From: Magnetospirillum sp.
GTDB lineage: Bacteria; Pseudomonadota; Alphaproteobacteria; Rhodospirillales; Magnetospirillaceae
Reading direction: 5' to 3'
Assembly: GCA_024707145.1 (NCBI GenBank)
Contig: JANQAI010000003.1
Location: 62,001-126,000, forward strand
DNA length: 64,000 bases
The translations under genes were made by a program, and so were the position numbers. Shown one piece after another: positions 1-9,945 of the stretch. Under the pieces are notes generated by a model, which worked only from the letters and a program-made list of their open reading frames with translations, had not been told where the DNA came from and did not search any database. The first letter of the stretch is position 1. The number at the start of each line of letters is the position of its first letter.

Positions 1-2067
1 GAAGCCGGCGGTCGCCGGGGTGGCGGCGCCGTCCTGGTCGACCACGTCGTAGCTGACCGACACGCTGCCGTTGAAGTTCTCGTTGGGCGTGAAGGTGAAG
101 GTCTCGCCGTCGGCGCTGACCGTGAAGGTGCCCTGGTCCGAGTGCAGGTTGGCGATGTCCAGGTCGGACCCGTCCTCCACGTCGGTGGCCGACCCCACCA
201 GCTGCTCGCGGGTGAAGGTGATCGGCGTGTCTTCCGCCGTGTCGCCCAGCGTCACCGCCTCGCTCACCACCGGCGCGTCGTTCACCGAGGTGACGGTGAA
301 GCCGGCGGTCGCCGGGGTGGCGGCGCCGTCCTGGTCGACCACGTCGTAGCTGACCGACACGCTGCCGTTGAAGTTCTCGTTGGGCGTGAAGGTGAAGGTC
401 TCGCCGTCGGCGCTGACCGTGAAGGTGCCCTGGTCCGAGTGCAGGTTGGCGATGTCCAGGTCGGACCCGTCCTCCACGTCGGTGGCCGACCCCACCAGCT
501 GCTCGCGGGTGAAGGTGATCGGCGTGTCTTCCGCCGTGTCGCCCAGCGTCACCGCCTCGCTCACCACCGGCGCGTCGTTCACCGAGGTGACGGTGAAGCC
601 GGCCGTCGCCGGGGTGGCGGCGCCGTCCTGGTCGACCACGTCGTAGCTGACCGACACGCTGCCGTTGAAGTTCTCGTTGGGCGTGAAGGTGAAGGTCTCG
701 CCGTCGGCGCTGACCGTGAAGGTGCCCTGGTCCGAGTGCAGGTTGGCGATGTCCAGGTCGGACCCGTCCTCCACGTCGGTGGCCGACCCCACCAGCTGCT
801 CGCGGGTGAAGGTGATCGGCGTGTCTTCCGCCGTGTCGCCCAGCGTCACCGCCTCGGTCACCACCGGCGCGTCGTTCACCGAGGTGACGGTGAAGCCGGC
901 GGTCGCCGGGGTGGCGGCGCCGTCCTGGTCGACCACGTCGTAGCTGACCGACACGCTGCCGTTGAAGTTCTCGTTGGGCGTGAAGGTGAAGGTCTCGCCG
1001 TCGGCGCTGACCGTGAAGGTGCCCTGGTCCGAATGCAGGTTGGCGATGTCCAGGTCGGACCCGTCCTCCACGTCGGTGGCCGACCCCACCAGCTGCTCGC
1101 GGGTGAAGGTGATCGGCGTGTCTTCCGCCGTGTCGCCCAGCGTCACCGCCTCGCTCACCACCGGCGCGTCGTTCACCGAGGTGACGGTGAAGCCGGCGGT
1201 CGCCGGGGTGGCGGCGCCGTCCTGGTCGACCACGTCGTAGCTGACCGACACGCTGCCGTTGAAGTTCTCGTTGGGCGTGAAGGTGAAGGTCTCGCCGTCG
1301 GCGCTGACCGTGAAGGTGCCCTGGTCCGAGTGCAGGTTGGCGATGTCCAGGTCGGACCCGTCCTCCACGTCGGTGGCCGACCCCACCAGCTGCTCGCGGG
1401 TGAAGGTGATCGGCGTGTCTTCCGCCGTGTCGCCCAGCGTCACCGCCTCGCTCACCACCGGCGCGTCGTTCACCGAGGTGACGGTGAAGCCGGCCGTCGC
1501 CGGGGTGGCGGCGCCGTCCTGGTCGACCACGTCGTAGCTGACCGACACGCTGCCGTTGAAGTTCTCGTTGGGCGTGAAGGTGAAGGTCTCGCCGTCGGCG
1601 CTGACCGTGAAGGTGCCCTGGTCCGAATGCAGGTTGGCGATGTCCAGGTCGGACCCGTCCTCCACGTCGGTGGCCGACCCCACCAGCTGCTCGCGGGTGA
1701 AGGTGATCGGCGTGTCTTCCGCCGTGTCGCCCAGCGTCACCGCCTCGCTCACCACCGGCGCGTCGTTCACCGAGGTGACGGTGAAGCCGGCGGTCGCCGG
1801 GGTGGCGGCGCCGTCCTGGTCGACCACGTCGTAGCTGACCGACACGCTGCCGTTGAAGTTCTCGTTGGGCGTGAAGGTGAAGGTCTCGCCGTCGGCGCTG
1901 ACCGTGAAGGTGCCCTGGTCCGAGTGCAGGTTGGCGATGTCCAGGTCGGACCCGTCCTCCACGTCGGTGGCCGACCCCACCAGCTGCTCGCGGGTGAAGG
2001 TGATCGGCGTGTCTTCCGCCGTGTCGCCCAGCGTCACCGCCTCGCTCACCACCGGCGCGTCGTTCAC
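1..2067 (-). repeat. Tandem array of ~7 near-identical 297-bp repeats in the adhesin gene
   Basis: The same 297-bp unit recurs with landmarks at 71, 368, 665, 962, 1259, 1556 and 1853, and is cut by the window edge at its 3' side. Each unit encodes 99 residues containing NDAPVVSEAVTLGDTAEDTP and DGETFTFTPNENFNGSVSV. Units differ at only a few bases: a silent His codon change (near 1032 and 1626), a silent Ala change (near 604 and 1493), and one Ser-to-Thr change near 856. Similarity stops at about 2067, where an older, diverged unit begins. DNA-level identity, not only protein identity, implies recent duplication or gene conversion. Confidence 0.95.
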
Positions 2068-4488
2068 CGCAGCCACCGTCAGGGTGGCACCGGACGGCGT
2101 GCTGATGCCGTCGCTGCTGACCACGTCGAACTTAACGTCCAGGTTGCCGTTGAAATTGGCCGGCGGGGTGAAGGTATAAGTGCCGTCGGCATTGGCGGTG
2201 AGCTCGATGCCGCCGATGGTGACGTGGGCCACCGACAGGGTGGCGCCGGCATCGGCCGAATCGCCCAGCAGGTCGGCGGCGGTGAAGGTAACCGGCGTGT
2301 CCTCGGTGCCGGCCAGCGCCTGGTCGGAATCCACATGGTCGATATCGGTTTCGACCACGCTCAGGCCGGCAGTGGCGGGCGTGGCGACACCGTCGTCGGT
2401 GACCACGTCGTACTTGATGGTCACGGTGCCGGAGAAATCGTCCGCGGGCGTGAAGACGTAGCCTTCAACCCCGTCGACAGTGGCGGGCGCGAAGGTGCCG
2501 ATCACGTTGCCGTCGGCATCCACCGCCTGCAGGTTGGCCACATGCAGGGCGTTGTCCACGTCCTCGGCGTTGGAGAGCAGGGACGCGGTGCTGACGAAGC
2601 GGGTGGCATCCTCGCTGGCGGCGCCGCCCAGGGCGGGGGCGTTCAGATTGACGGTGCCGCTGACCACGGTGGCGTCGTCGGTGCCGTCGATGGTGACGGT
2701 CACCGTCTGCGGGGCCGTGTCCGCGGTGCCGTCGCTGGCCACCACCTGGAAGCTGTCGGTGAGGCTGTCGTCCTCGTTCATCCAGCGCAGGTCGCCGCTG
2801 GGGGTGAAGGTGTACTCGCCGGTGCCGGTATCGATGGTCACCGTGCCATGCTCGGTGTCCAGCGAGGTGACGTGGTTGCCGTCCTTGTCCAGCAGGTAGT
2901 AGCTGACCTGGTCATTGGTATCCACGTCCGAGGCGACCACCTGGCCGGTGGCGGAGCCGCTGTCGGTGGCGGACAGTTCGTCGGTGTAGGAGGTCACCAC
3001 GGGCGCATCGTTGCTGCCGTCGATGGTGACGTTGACGGTCTGCGGATCGCTGACGGTATGGCCGTCGGTGGCGGCGACCTGGAAGCTGTCGGAAGCGTGG
3101 TCGCCGTCGTCCAGCGCCTTGGCGTTGTCGTTGGGCGTGAAGGTGTAGGTGCCGTCCTGGGGATTGATGACGACGGTGCCGTACTCGGTTTCCAGATGAT
3201 CGACCAGATTGCCGGTCTCGGGATCGATGATGCCATAGGTCAGCGTGTCGCCATCGGGATCGACCGCGTCCAGGTCGCCATGGACAGTGCCATCCTGCCC
3301 GACGGTCACGTCCACCTGGGCCGGACTGGTGATCTGCGCGGCGTCGTCGGTGGGAGTGACGGTGATCGTCACCGGCACTTCAGTGACGCCACCCCTCTCG
3401 TCGAACACCTTGACGGTGAAGGTGTCGGTACCGTTCCAGTTGGGGTCGTCGGCAGTGAAGGTGAACGTGCCGTCGGCGCCGACGGCAAGGGTGCCTTGGT
3501 GATCGTCGCCGCCGACCACCTCGTAGCCAGCGATATTCCCATCCACGTCGGTGGCGCTGATGGAACCGGTCACCACGGTGGGGACGTCGGTGGTGCTTTC
3601 CTCACCGCCGCCGCCGGTGACGGTCACCACCGCCGCATCATCCACGTTCTCCAGGTCGATCTGCACCACCTGGGTGGTCTGATTGCCCTCGTCGTCGGTG
3701 ACGATGACGGTGAACTGGTCGTGGCCGAAGTAGTTATGGGTCGGGATGTAGCTGTAGGTGCCGTCGTCGTTGACGACGATGGTGCCGTGCCCGGGCTGTT
3801 CGAAGCTGATGCTGACAAGACCGCCATCCGGGTCGGTGGCCTGGACGCCGAACTTGAGGACCTGGTCCTCCTTCCACTTGACGGGGGTTTCGAGCGGCAC
3901 CAGTTCGGGCGAGTTGTCGTCCGGGCTGTCATAGACGAAGCCGGCGAACACCGGCTGCTGGTCGAGCGGGATTTCCTCCTCGACGGCAGGCACCACCTCT
4001 TCGGCGGGAGCTTCCGGCAGCGGCGCCTCGACGGTCTGGGTAGGAATGATATCGTTGGTGATGGTCTCGGCCGGGATCGTATTGCCGAAAATGATGTTGC
4101 CGCCGTAAAGGTCGTTCTGGCCTTCCAGACGGGGAGCGGTGTCGGGCTCGGCTTCAGGCTCGGAGGACAGCAGCGAAATGGTGGGCGACGGCGGCGTGGC
4201 ATCCACCGGCGTGGCCTCGGCGGTTTCCACCACGATTTCGGCGGACTGGATCTCGCCGGTCTGCACGGCGAAGCCTTCCTGGACCTCGGGGTGGCCGCTA
4301 GAGCCCTGGTGGATGGTGGCCAAGGTGCCCAAAGCGCCTTCCGACACGTCGGTCGGACGCACATTGTTCAGGCGGCTCTGCCCCATGTCCTGGTTGCCGA
4401 CATCCGACAACACCGTGAGGTCGTCCAGCGCCTGCTGGGCGTTCTGGGGATTCTCGTTGGCGGTCTGGGTCTGGTTCTCGTCGGACAT
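1..4488 (-). CDS. Giant cadherin-like/VCBS-type repeat adhesin, 5' part only
   Basis: The minus-strand frame is open from an ATG at 4488 to the window edge, giving 1496 codons; the C-terminus is outside. The first ~170 residues are acidic and Pro/Glu-rich with no Sec signal peptide. From ~190 on there are successive beta-sandwich modules of ~100 residues with motifs such as NDAPVV, DGTYTFTP and ATDVDG, typical of cadherin-like/VCBS/tandem-95 repeats. A Gly4 linker lies near residue 290. From ~residue 807 the modules become almost identical 99-residue copies. Such proteins are usually exported by type I secretion and act in surface adhesion or biofilm, but the export signal would be in the missing C-terminus. 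The RBS GGGAG lies 8 nt before the ATG. The family assignment is from motifs; the ligand is unknown. Confidence 0.88.
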   Translation of the reverse strand, partial: MSDENQTQTANENPQNAQQALDDLTVLSDVGNQDMGQSRLNNVRPTDVSEGALGTLATIHQGSSGHPEVQEGFAVQTGEIQSAEIVVETAEATPVDATPPSPTISLLSSEPEAEPDTAPRLEGQNDLYGGNIIFGNTIPAETITNDIIPTQTVEAPLPEAPAEEVVPAVEEEIPLDQQPVFAGFVYDSPDDNSPELVPLETPVKWKEDQVLKFGVQATDPDGGLVSISFEQPGHGTIVVNDDGTYSYIPTHNYFGHDQFTVIVTDDEGNQTTQVVQIDLENVDDAAVVTVTGGGGEESTTDVPTVVTGSISATDVDGNIAGYEVVGGDDHQGTLAVGADGTFTFTADDPNWNGTDTFTVKVFDERGGVTEVPVTITVTPTDDAAQITSPAQVDVTVGQDGTVHGDLDAVDPDGDTLTYGIIDPETGNLVDHLETEYGTVVINPQDGTYTFTPNDNAKALDDGDHASDSFQVAATDGHTVSDPQTVNVTIDGSNDAPVVTSYTDELSATDSGSATGQVVASDVDTNDQVSYYLLDKDGNHVTSLDTEHGTVTIDTGTGEYTFTPSGDLRWMNEDDSLTDSFQVVASDGTADTAPQTVTVTIDGTDDATVVSGTVNLNAPALGGAASEDATRFVSTASLLSNAEDVDNALHVANLQAVDADGNVIGTFAPATVDGVEGYVFTPADDFSGTVTIKYDVVTDDGVATPATAGLSVVETDIDHVDSDQALAGTEDTPVTFTAADLLGDSADAGATLSVAHVTIGGIELTANADGTYTFTPPANFNGNLDVKFDVVSSDGISTPSGATLTVAAVNDAPVVSEAVTLGDTAEDTPITFTREQLVGSATDVEDGSDLDIANLHSDQGTFTVSADGETFTFTPNENFNGSVSVSYDVVDQDGAATPATAGFTVTSVNDAPVVSEAVTLGDTAEDTPITFTREQLVGSATDVEDGSDLDIANLHSDQGTFTVSADGETFTFTPNENFNGSVSVSYDVVDQDGAATPATAGFTVTSVNDAPVVSEAVTLGDTAEDTPITFTREQLVGSATDVEDGSDLDIANLHSDQGTFTVSADGETFTFTPNENFNGSVSVSYDVVDQDGAATPATAGFTVTSVNDAPVVSEAVTLGDTAEDTPITFTREQLVGSATDVEDGSDLDIANLHSDQGTFTVSADGETFTFTPNENFNGSVSVSYDVVDQDGAATPATAGFTVTSVNDAPVVTEAVTLGDTAEDTPITFTREQLVGSATDVEDGSDLDIANLHSDQGTFTVSADGETFTFTPNENFNGSVSVSYDVVDQDGAATPATAGFTVTSVNDAPVVSEAVTLGDTAEDTPITFTREQLVGSATDVEDGSDLDIANLHSDQGTFTVSADGETFTFTPNENFNGSVSVSYDVVDQDGAATPATAGFTVTSVNDAPVVSEAVTLGDTAEDTPITFTREQLVGSATDVEDGSDLDIANLHSDQGTFTVSADGETFTFTPNENFNGSVSVSYDVVDQDGAATPATAGF

Positions 4489-4503
4489 GGTTCGCTCCCG
4501 GCC

Positions 4504-4535
4504 AAAAAAATCCCGGCCGCAATGCGGTCCGGGAT
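4504..4535 (-). terminator. Rho-independent terminator after uvrB, next to the adhesin RBS
   Basis: Read on the minus strand, a GC-rich stem (ATCCCGG.CCGC against GCGG.CCGGGAT, loop of about 3 nt) at 4510-4535 is followed at once by a run of seven T (4510-4504). It ends uvrB transcription. Only 15 nt separate the T run from the adhesin ATG at 4488, so the adhesin RBS sits right behind the terminator. Confidence 0.85.
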
Positions 4536-4603
4536 CGTTCGGGGGCATGATGACTCACTTTTGGGTGAGAATCCAGGCAATTTGATTCGAATGCGCTCCC
4601 CCG

Positions 4604-6723
4604 TCAGCGCTTGCGGCCCCTCCGTTTGGGACCGTCGGCCCGTTGCGGCGCGCCCCTGGACTTGCTCATCAAATCGACCGGCACGCCCAGGTCCAGGGCT
4701 TCCAGCCGGCGCAACTCGTCGCGCAGGCGGGCGGCCTCCTCGAACTCCAGGTCGGCGGCGGCGGCCTTCATGCGCTTCTCGATGTCGGCCTTCACCGCCG
4801 CCAGATTATGGCCGACGCCGTGCTCCAGGCCCGAAGCGCCGGTGTCCACGGTGACGTAGTCCTGCTCGTACACGCTTTCCAGGACGTCCGAGATGCCCTT
4901 CTTCACGCTTTCCGGCGTAATGCCATGGGCGGCGTTGTAGGCCTGCTGCTTCTCGCGGCGGCGGTTGGTCTCGCCGATGGCGTATTCCAGCGAGTCCGTC
5001 ATCTTGTCGGCATACAGCAGCACGCGCCCCTCGATGTTGCGGGCGGCGCGGCCGATGGTCTGGATCAGCGACGTCTTGGAGCGCAGGAAACCCTCCTTGT
5101 CGGCATCCAGGATGGCGACCAGGGCGCATTCCGGGATGTCCAGACCCTCGCGCAGCAGGTTGATGCCCACCAGCACGTCGAAGGCGCCCAGCCGCAGGTC
5201 GCGGATGATCTCGATGCGCTCCAGCGTATCGATGTCGGAATGCAGGTAACGCACGCGGACGCCGTGGTCGTGCATGTACTCGGTCAGGTCCTCGGCCATG
5301 CGCTTGGTCAGCACGGTGACCAGGGTGCGGAGGCCCTTGCGCGACACCTCGCGCACCTCGTGCAGCAGGTCGTCCACCTGACGCTCGACCGGGCGTACGA
5401 TGCAGATCGGGTCCACCAGGCCGGTGGGGCGGATGACCTGTTCGGTGAAGACGCCGCCGGTACGCTCCAGGTCCCACGGGCCGGGAGTGGCCGAGACCAG
5501 CACGGTCTGCGGCCGCATGGCGTCCCATTCCTCGAATTTGAGCGGGCGGTTGTCGATGCACGACGGCAGCCGGAAGCCGAAATCGGCGAGACAGGATTTG
5601 CGATTGTAGTCGCCGCGATACATGCCGCCGATTTGCGGCACGGTAACGTGGGATTCGTCGACGATGCACAGCGCGTCGGGCGGCAGGTATTCGAACAGGG
5701 TCGGCGGCGGGTCGCCGGGGCGACGGCCGGTCAGGTAGCGGGAATAGTTCTCGATGCTCTTGCAGTGGCCGGTGGTTTCCAGCATCTCCAGGTCGAAGGT
5801 GGTCCGCTGCTCGATGCGCTGGGCCTCCAGCAGCTTGCCCTCCTTCTGGAAGCGCGCCACCGTTTCCTTCATCTCTTCCTTGATGCCCTTGATGGCCTGG
5901 GTGATGGTGGGCCGGGGCGTCACGTAGTGGCTGGAGGGATAGACCACCACCTCGGTCAGGCCGACGGTCTTCTCACCGGTCAGCGGATCGAACTCGGCGA
6001 TGCTTTCCAGTTCGTCGCCGAAGAAGGACAGCTTCCAGGCGCGGTCCTCGTAGTGGACGGGGAAGATCTCCAGCAGATCGCCGCGCACCCGGAAGGTACC
6101 GCGCTCGAAGGCGGCGTCGTTGCGGGTGTATTGCAGTTCCACCAGCCGCTTCAGCAGGTCACGCTGGTCATAGGTTTCGCCCACCTTCAGCGGAATGGTC
6201 ATACGGGCGTAGGATTCCACCGAACCGATACCGTAGATGCACGACACCGAGGCGACGATGATCACGTCGCGCCGTTCCAGCAGCGCGCGAGTCGCCGCAT
6301 GGCGCATACGGTCGATCTGCTCGTTGATCTGGGAATCCTTCTCGATATAGGTGTCGGTGCGCGGGATATAGGCTTCCGGCTGGTAGTAGTCGTAGTACGA
6401 AACGAAGTACTCCACCGCATTGTTGGGGAAGAAGGCCTTCATCTCGGCATAGAGCTGCGCCGCCAGGGTCTTGTTGGGCGCCAGCACCACGGCGGGCTTG
6501 CCGGTGTTGGCGATGACATGGGCCATGGTGAAGGTCTTGCCCGAGCCGGTGACGCCCAGCAGCACCTGGTCACGCTCGCCCCGCATCACCCCTTCGGTCA
6601 GTTCGGCGATGGCGGTGGGCTGATCGCCCGACGGCTGGTAGTCGGACACCAGGCTCGAATTTGGCCGGCCCGGTGGGCAGGCTCGGGACGTTCGATGAAG
6701 TCGAGGGCGGGGATCGGTGTCAT
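4604..6723 (-). CDS. uvrB: Excinuclease ABC subunit B (two frame breaks near the start)
   Basis: UvrB is the damage-verifying helicase-like subunit of nucleotide excision repair; it loads from UvrA and recruits UvrC. Seen: the P-loop GVTGSGKT near residue 57, the beta-hairpin region [10 protein letters not shown], helicase motifs ([22 protein letters not shown]) and a C-terminal UVR domain that binds UvrC. The undisturbed frame starts only at a GTG at 6649. The family N-terminus ([19 protein letters not shown]) is upstream, from an ATG at 6723 with RBS AAAGGAG, but is split by two extra bases in GAGCCTG contexts (6680-6681 and 6652-6653). Removing one C at each restores 705 residues, a normal length. 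The breaks are probably sequence errors. Confidence 0.93.
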
Positions 6724-6911
6724 GGCTCCTTTATATTAGAGCGCCGGCTCCGATTCGCCAGGGCAAAACCCCGACCTCGGCACGGTCAATCCCCCAATGG
6801 TCCAAGCCGCACCGGCCATGCGCCGGATTGCCTTCGCGCGCGCACCGGCCTAGGTGGGAGGGGCGATTGCCGCACCGCAACAAGACGCAATAAGAACGGG
6901 TGGAACCAAGG

Positions 6912-7928
6912 ATGGCGATCAAGCCCATCACGCTGGCGTTGCAAGGCGGAGGCACCCATGGCGCCTTCACCTGGGGAGTGCTCGACCGCCTGCTGGAGGA
7001 CGAGCGGCTGAGCATCGAGGCGGTCAGCGCCACCTCGGCCGGCGCCATCAACGGCGCGCTGCTGGTGTGCGGCATGGCGGAAGGCGGACGCGAGGGCGCC
7101 AGGGCGCTGCTGTCGCGCTTCTGGTGGCACATGGCCGACCTGTTCCGCACCAGCCCGCTGCAGCCCACCCCGATGGACCGGCTGATGCCCGGCTGGGGGC
7201 TGCAATTCTCGCCGGCCTACCAATGGGGCGAGGCGGTGTTGCGGCTGTTCTCGCCCTACCAGCTCAACCCGTTGGACATCAATCCGCTGCGCGCCACCCT
7301 GCGGGGGCTGATCGACTTCCAGGCGTTGCGCGCCCAGCCGCCCATCGACCTCTACGTCTCGGCCACCAACGTGCGCACCGGCAAGGTGCGCATCTTCACG
7401 CCCGCGGAGATGAGCGAGGACGTCATCCTGGCTTCGACCTGCCTGCCCCACCTGTTCCGCGCGGTGGAGATCGACGGCGAGCCGTTCTGGGACGGCGGCT
7501 ACGTGGCCAACCCGGCCATCTATCCGCTGATGCGCCACGCCGGCACCAGCGAGGTGGTGATCGTGCAGGTGACCCCCATCGGCGACCGCGAGGTTCCAGT
7601 CACCGCCGACGCCATCCTGCACCGCATCAACGAGATCAGCTTCAACTCCAGCGTCATGCGCGAGATGCACGCGCTGGCCTTCATCACCTCCTTGCACGAC
7701 CGCGGCTGGATCGACCGCCTGGCCGGGGTGCGCAAGACCCACATCCACATGATCCAGGATGAAGAACTGATGAGCGGCCTGCACGCCAGCTCCAAGTTCA
7801 ACGCCGAATCGGCCTTCGTGAACCAGCTGTTCCTGGCCGGCCGCAACGCCGCCGCCGTCTGGCTGGCGAGCCATTACGACGACATCGGCAAGACCAGCAC
7901 CATCGACGTGAGCGAGGTGTATCTATGA
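6912..7928 (+). CDS. Patatin-like phospholipase family protein
   Basis: A predicted cytosolic or membrane-associated lipid acyl hydrolase of the patatin/RssA family, 338 residues. Seen: the oxyanion-loop glycine run GGGTHGAFTWG near the N-terminus; a nucleophile elbow in SATSAGAING, where the catalytic Ser follows Thr and the first Gly of the usual GxSxG is replaced by Ala; and the dyad motif DGG in FWDGGYVANPAIYPL. A GTG at 6900 would add four residues; the ATG at 6912 is chosen because the family homology starts there. It runs divergently from uvrB. The substrate is unknown; in related bacteria such proteins turn over phospholipid or act near polyhydroxybutyrate genes, but no such neighbour is present. 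Confidence 0.85.
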   Translation: MAIKPITLALQGGGTHGAFTWGVLDRLLEDERLSIEAVSATSAGAINGALLVCGMAEGGREGARALLSRFWWHMADLFRTSPLQPTPMDRLMPGWGLQFSPAYQWGEAVLRLFSPYQLNPLDINPLRATLRGLIDFQALRAQPPIDLYVSATNVRTGKVRIFTPAEMSEDVILASTCLPHLFRAVEIDGEPFWDGGYVANPAIYPLMRHAGTSEVVIVQVTPIGDREVPVTADAILHRINEISFNSSVMREMHALAFITSLHDRGWIDRLAGVRKTHIHMIQDEELMSGLHASSKFNAESAFVNQLFLAGRNAAAVWLASHYDDIGKTSTIDVSEVYL

Positions 7929-7954
7929 TTGGCCGCCAGCAGCACCCCCGCTTG

Positions 7955-8050
7955 CGTCATCGCCGGGCTTGACCCGGCGATCCACGTATCCCCATGGAAC
8001 CAATGCCTTAGGCGGAGCCGCGTGGATGCCCGCGTCGCGCGCGGGCAGGC
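7955..8050. repeat. Intergenic palindromic repeat, CCGGGCTTGACCCGG family
   Basis: It contains the palindrome CGCCGGGCTTGACCCGGCG flanked by GTCAT and ATCCACG, then a second half with GTGGATGCCCGCG and another short palindrome. Related copies occur at about 10606, 39076, 42728 and 59106, always between genes. Confidence 0.75.
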
Positions 8051-8066
8051 AGCATCGGAGCAAAGA

Positions 8067-8096
8067 AAAGGGGCGTCCCCGCGGGGACGCCCCTTT
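8067..8096 (-). terminator. Rho-independent terminator of rpsA
   Basis: A perfect 14-bp stem (AAAGGGGCGTCCCC / GGGGACGCCCCTTT) with a 2-nt spacer lies 24 nt beyond the rpsA stop. On the minus strand it is followed by TTTTCTTTG. Confidence 0.9.
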
Positions 8097-8119
8097 CCTT
8101 AATAGCGGAAGGAGAAGAA

Positions 8120-9797
8120 TTACTTCTCTTCCTGGGCCTTGCGCATGGCGGCGCCGAGGATGTCGCCCAGCGAAGCGCCCGAGTCGGACGAACCGTACTC
8201 GGCCATCGCCTGCTTCTCCTCGTCGATCTCGCGGGCCTTGACCGACAGGGTGACCTTGCGGGCGCCCTTCTCGATCATGGTGACCTTGGCGTCGATCTTC
8301 TCGCCCACGGCGAAACGCTCGGGGCGCTGCTCGGAGCGTTCACGCGACAGCTCGGACTTGCGGATGAAGCCCGACAGACCGTCCACCTGGACCTCCAGAC
8401 CGTTCTCGGTGACCGAGGTGACGGTGGCGGTGACGATGTCGCCCTTCTTGATGTTGGCGACGGCGTCCTGGAACGGATCGGACGACAGCTGCTTGATGCC
8501 CAGGCTGATGCGCTCCTTCTCGACGTCCACGTCGAGAACCTTGGCCTTGACCACATCGCCCTTCTTGAACTCGGCGATGGCGGCCTCGCCCGACTTGTCC
8601 CACGACAGGTCGGACAGGTGCACCATGCCGTCGATGTCGCCCGGCAGGCCGATGAACAGACCGAATTCGGTGATGTTCTTGACCTCGCCCTCGACCTCGG
8701 CGCCCTGCGGGAACTTCTCGACGAAGGACTCCCACGGGTTGGCCAGGCACTGCTTCAGGCCCAGGCTGATGCGGCGCTTCTGGGGATCCACGTCCAGCAC
8801 CATCACTTCGACTTCCTGCGAGGTCGAAACGATCTTGCCGGGGTGGACGTTCTTCTTGGTCCAGCTCATCTCGGAGACGTGCACCAGACCCTCGACACCC
8901 GGCTCCAGCTCCACGAAGGCGCCGTAGTCGGTGATGTTGGTGACGCGGCCGACGAACTTGGCGCCCACCGGGTACTTGGCTTCCACGCCCTCCCACGGAT
9001 CAGCGTCCAGCTGCTTGATGCCGAGGCTGATGCGCTGGGTTTCCGGGTTGAAGCGGATGACCTGCACGCGCACGGTCTGGCCGATGTGCAGGGCTTCGGA
9101 CGGATGGTTGATGCGCTTCCAGGCGATGTCGGTGACGTGCAGCAGGCCGTCGACGCCACCCAGGTCAACGAACGCACCGTAGTCGGTGATGTTCTTGACC
9201 ACGCCCTCGAGGATCTGGCCTTCCTTGAGGTTCTCGATCAGGCTCGGAGCGCTGCTCGGCGCGGGTCTCTTCCAGCACGGCGCGGCGGGACACCACGATG
9301 TTGCCACGCGAGCGGTCCATCTTGAGGATCTGGAAGGGCTGGGGGGTGCCCAGCAGCGGGGTGATGTCGCGCACCGGACGGATGTCCACCTGCGAGCCCG
9401 GCAGGAACGCCACGGCACCCGACAGATCGACGGTGAAGCCGCCCTTGACGCGGCCGAAGATGATGCCGTTGACACGCTGGTTGGCCTCGAAGGACTTCTC
9501 CAGCAGGGTCCAGGCCTCTTCGCGCTTGGCCTTCTCGCGGGACAGCACGACTTCGCCGTTGCGGTCCTCGTAGCGCTCAACGAACACCTCGACGGCGTCG
9601 CCCGACTTGATCTCCGGAGCGCGGCCAGCGGTGGCGAATTCCTTCATCGGCACGCGGCCTTCGGACTTCAGACCCACGTCAATGACGGCGAAATCGTTCT
9701 CGATGCGGACGATGGTGCCCTTGATGACGGCGCCTTCGAACGCGTTGCCGCCGCCCAGGGTCTCGTCCAGGAGCGTGGCGAAATCTTCCATAGTCAT
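8120..9797 (-). CDS. rpsA: 30S ribosomal protein S1 (one frame break)
   Basis: S1 binds mRNA and the 30S subunit to start translation. Six S1/OB repeats are visible, with signatures such as KNITDYGAFVDLGGVDGLLHV, TNITDYGAFVELEPGVEGL and KNITEFGLFIGLPGDIDGM, ending in a charged tail. The start is the ATG at 9797 (MTMEDFATLLDE), with RBS AAGGAAG 9 nt upstream. At 9241-9242 one extra base turns the expected TCC-GAG-CTG-ATC into TCCGAGCCTGATC and shifts the frame. Removing it gives 558 residues, the normal length. Since rpsA is essential, a sequence error is far more likely than a pseudogene. It is the last gene of aroA-cmk-rpsA. Confidence 0.95.
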
Positions 9798-9893
9798 ATG
9801 AGTGTACTTCCTTTCATTCATCTTTACCCGGCCAGCCGGTTGGTTCCGGCGGTCTTGGCCCCCGTGCGATGGGGACCCGCCAAATAGCAAACC

Positions 9894-9919
9894 GACCCCG
9901 GACCATACTGGCCGGGGTC
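9894..9919 (-). terminator. Hairpin between cmk and rpsA
   Basis: The inverted repeat GACCCCGG / CCGGGGTC around a 10-nt loop lies just after the cmk stop. The following minus-strand bases (GGTTTGCTATTTGG) are only moderately T-rich, so it may attenuate read-through into rpsA or protect the mRNA end rather than terminate fully. Confidence 0.5.
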
Positions 9920-9945
9920 ACGTCGTCGCAGATTGCCGCGCTGTT

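Noticed and set aside
1..2067. CRISPR-like array
   Set aside because: The units are 297 bp with no unique spacers, and they encode a continuous repeat protein.
71..2179. Seven identical 92-108-residue plus-strand frames at 297-bp steps
   Set aside because: They are antisense shadows of the adhesin repeats and end at the same relative place in each unit.
142..4854. A 1570-codon plus-strand frame across the adhesin and into uvrB
   Set aside because: It mirrors the real minus-strand genes in another frame. Its residues are His/Arg/Gly/Val-rich, it runs through two unrelated genes, and the opposite strand has full family motifs.
4643..6739. A 698-codon plus-strand frame opposite uvrB
   Set aside because: uvrB on the minus strand has all helicase motifs; the antisense frame is a high-GC by-product.
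9235..9250. Programmed +1 ribosomal frameshift in rpsA
   Set aside because: There is no slippery codon or stop at the site, no known S1 recoding, and the same string breaks four other genes. Kept only as a remote alternative in the findings.
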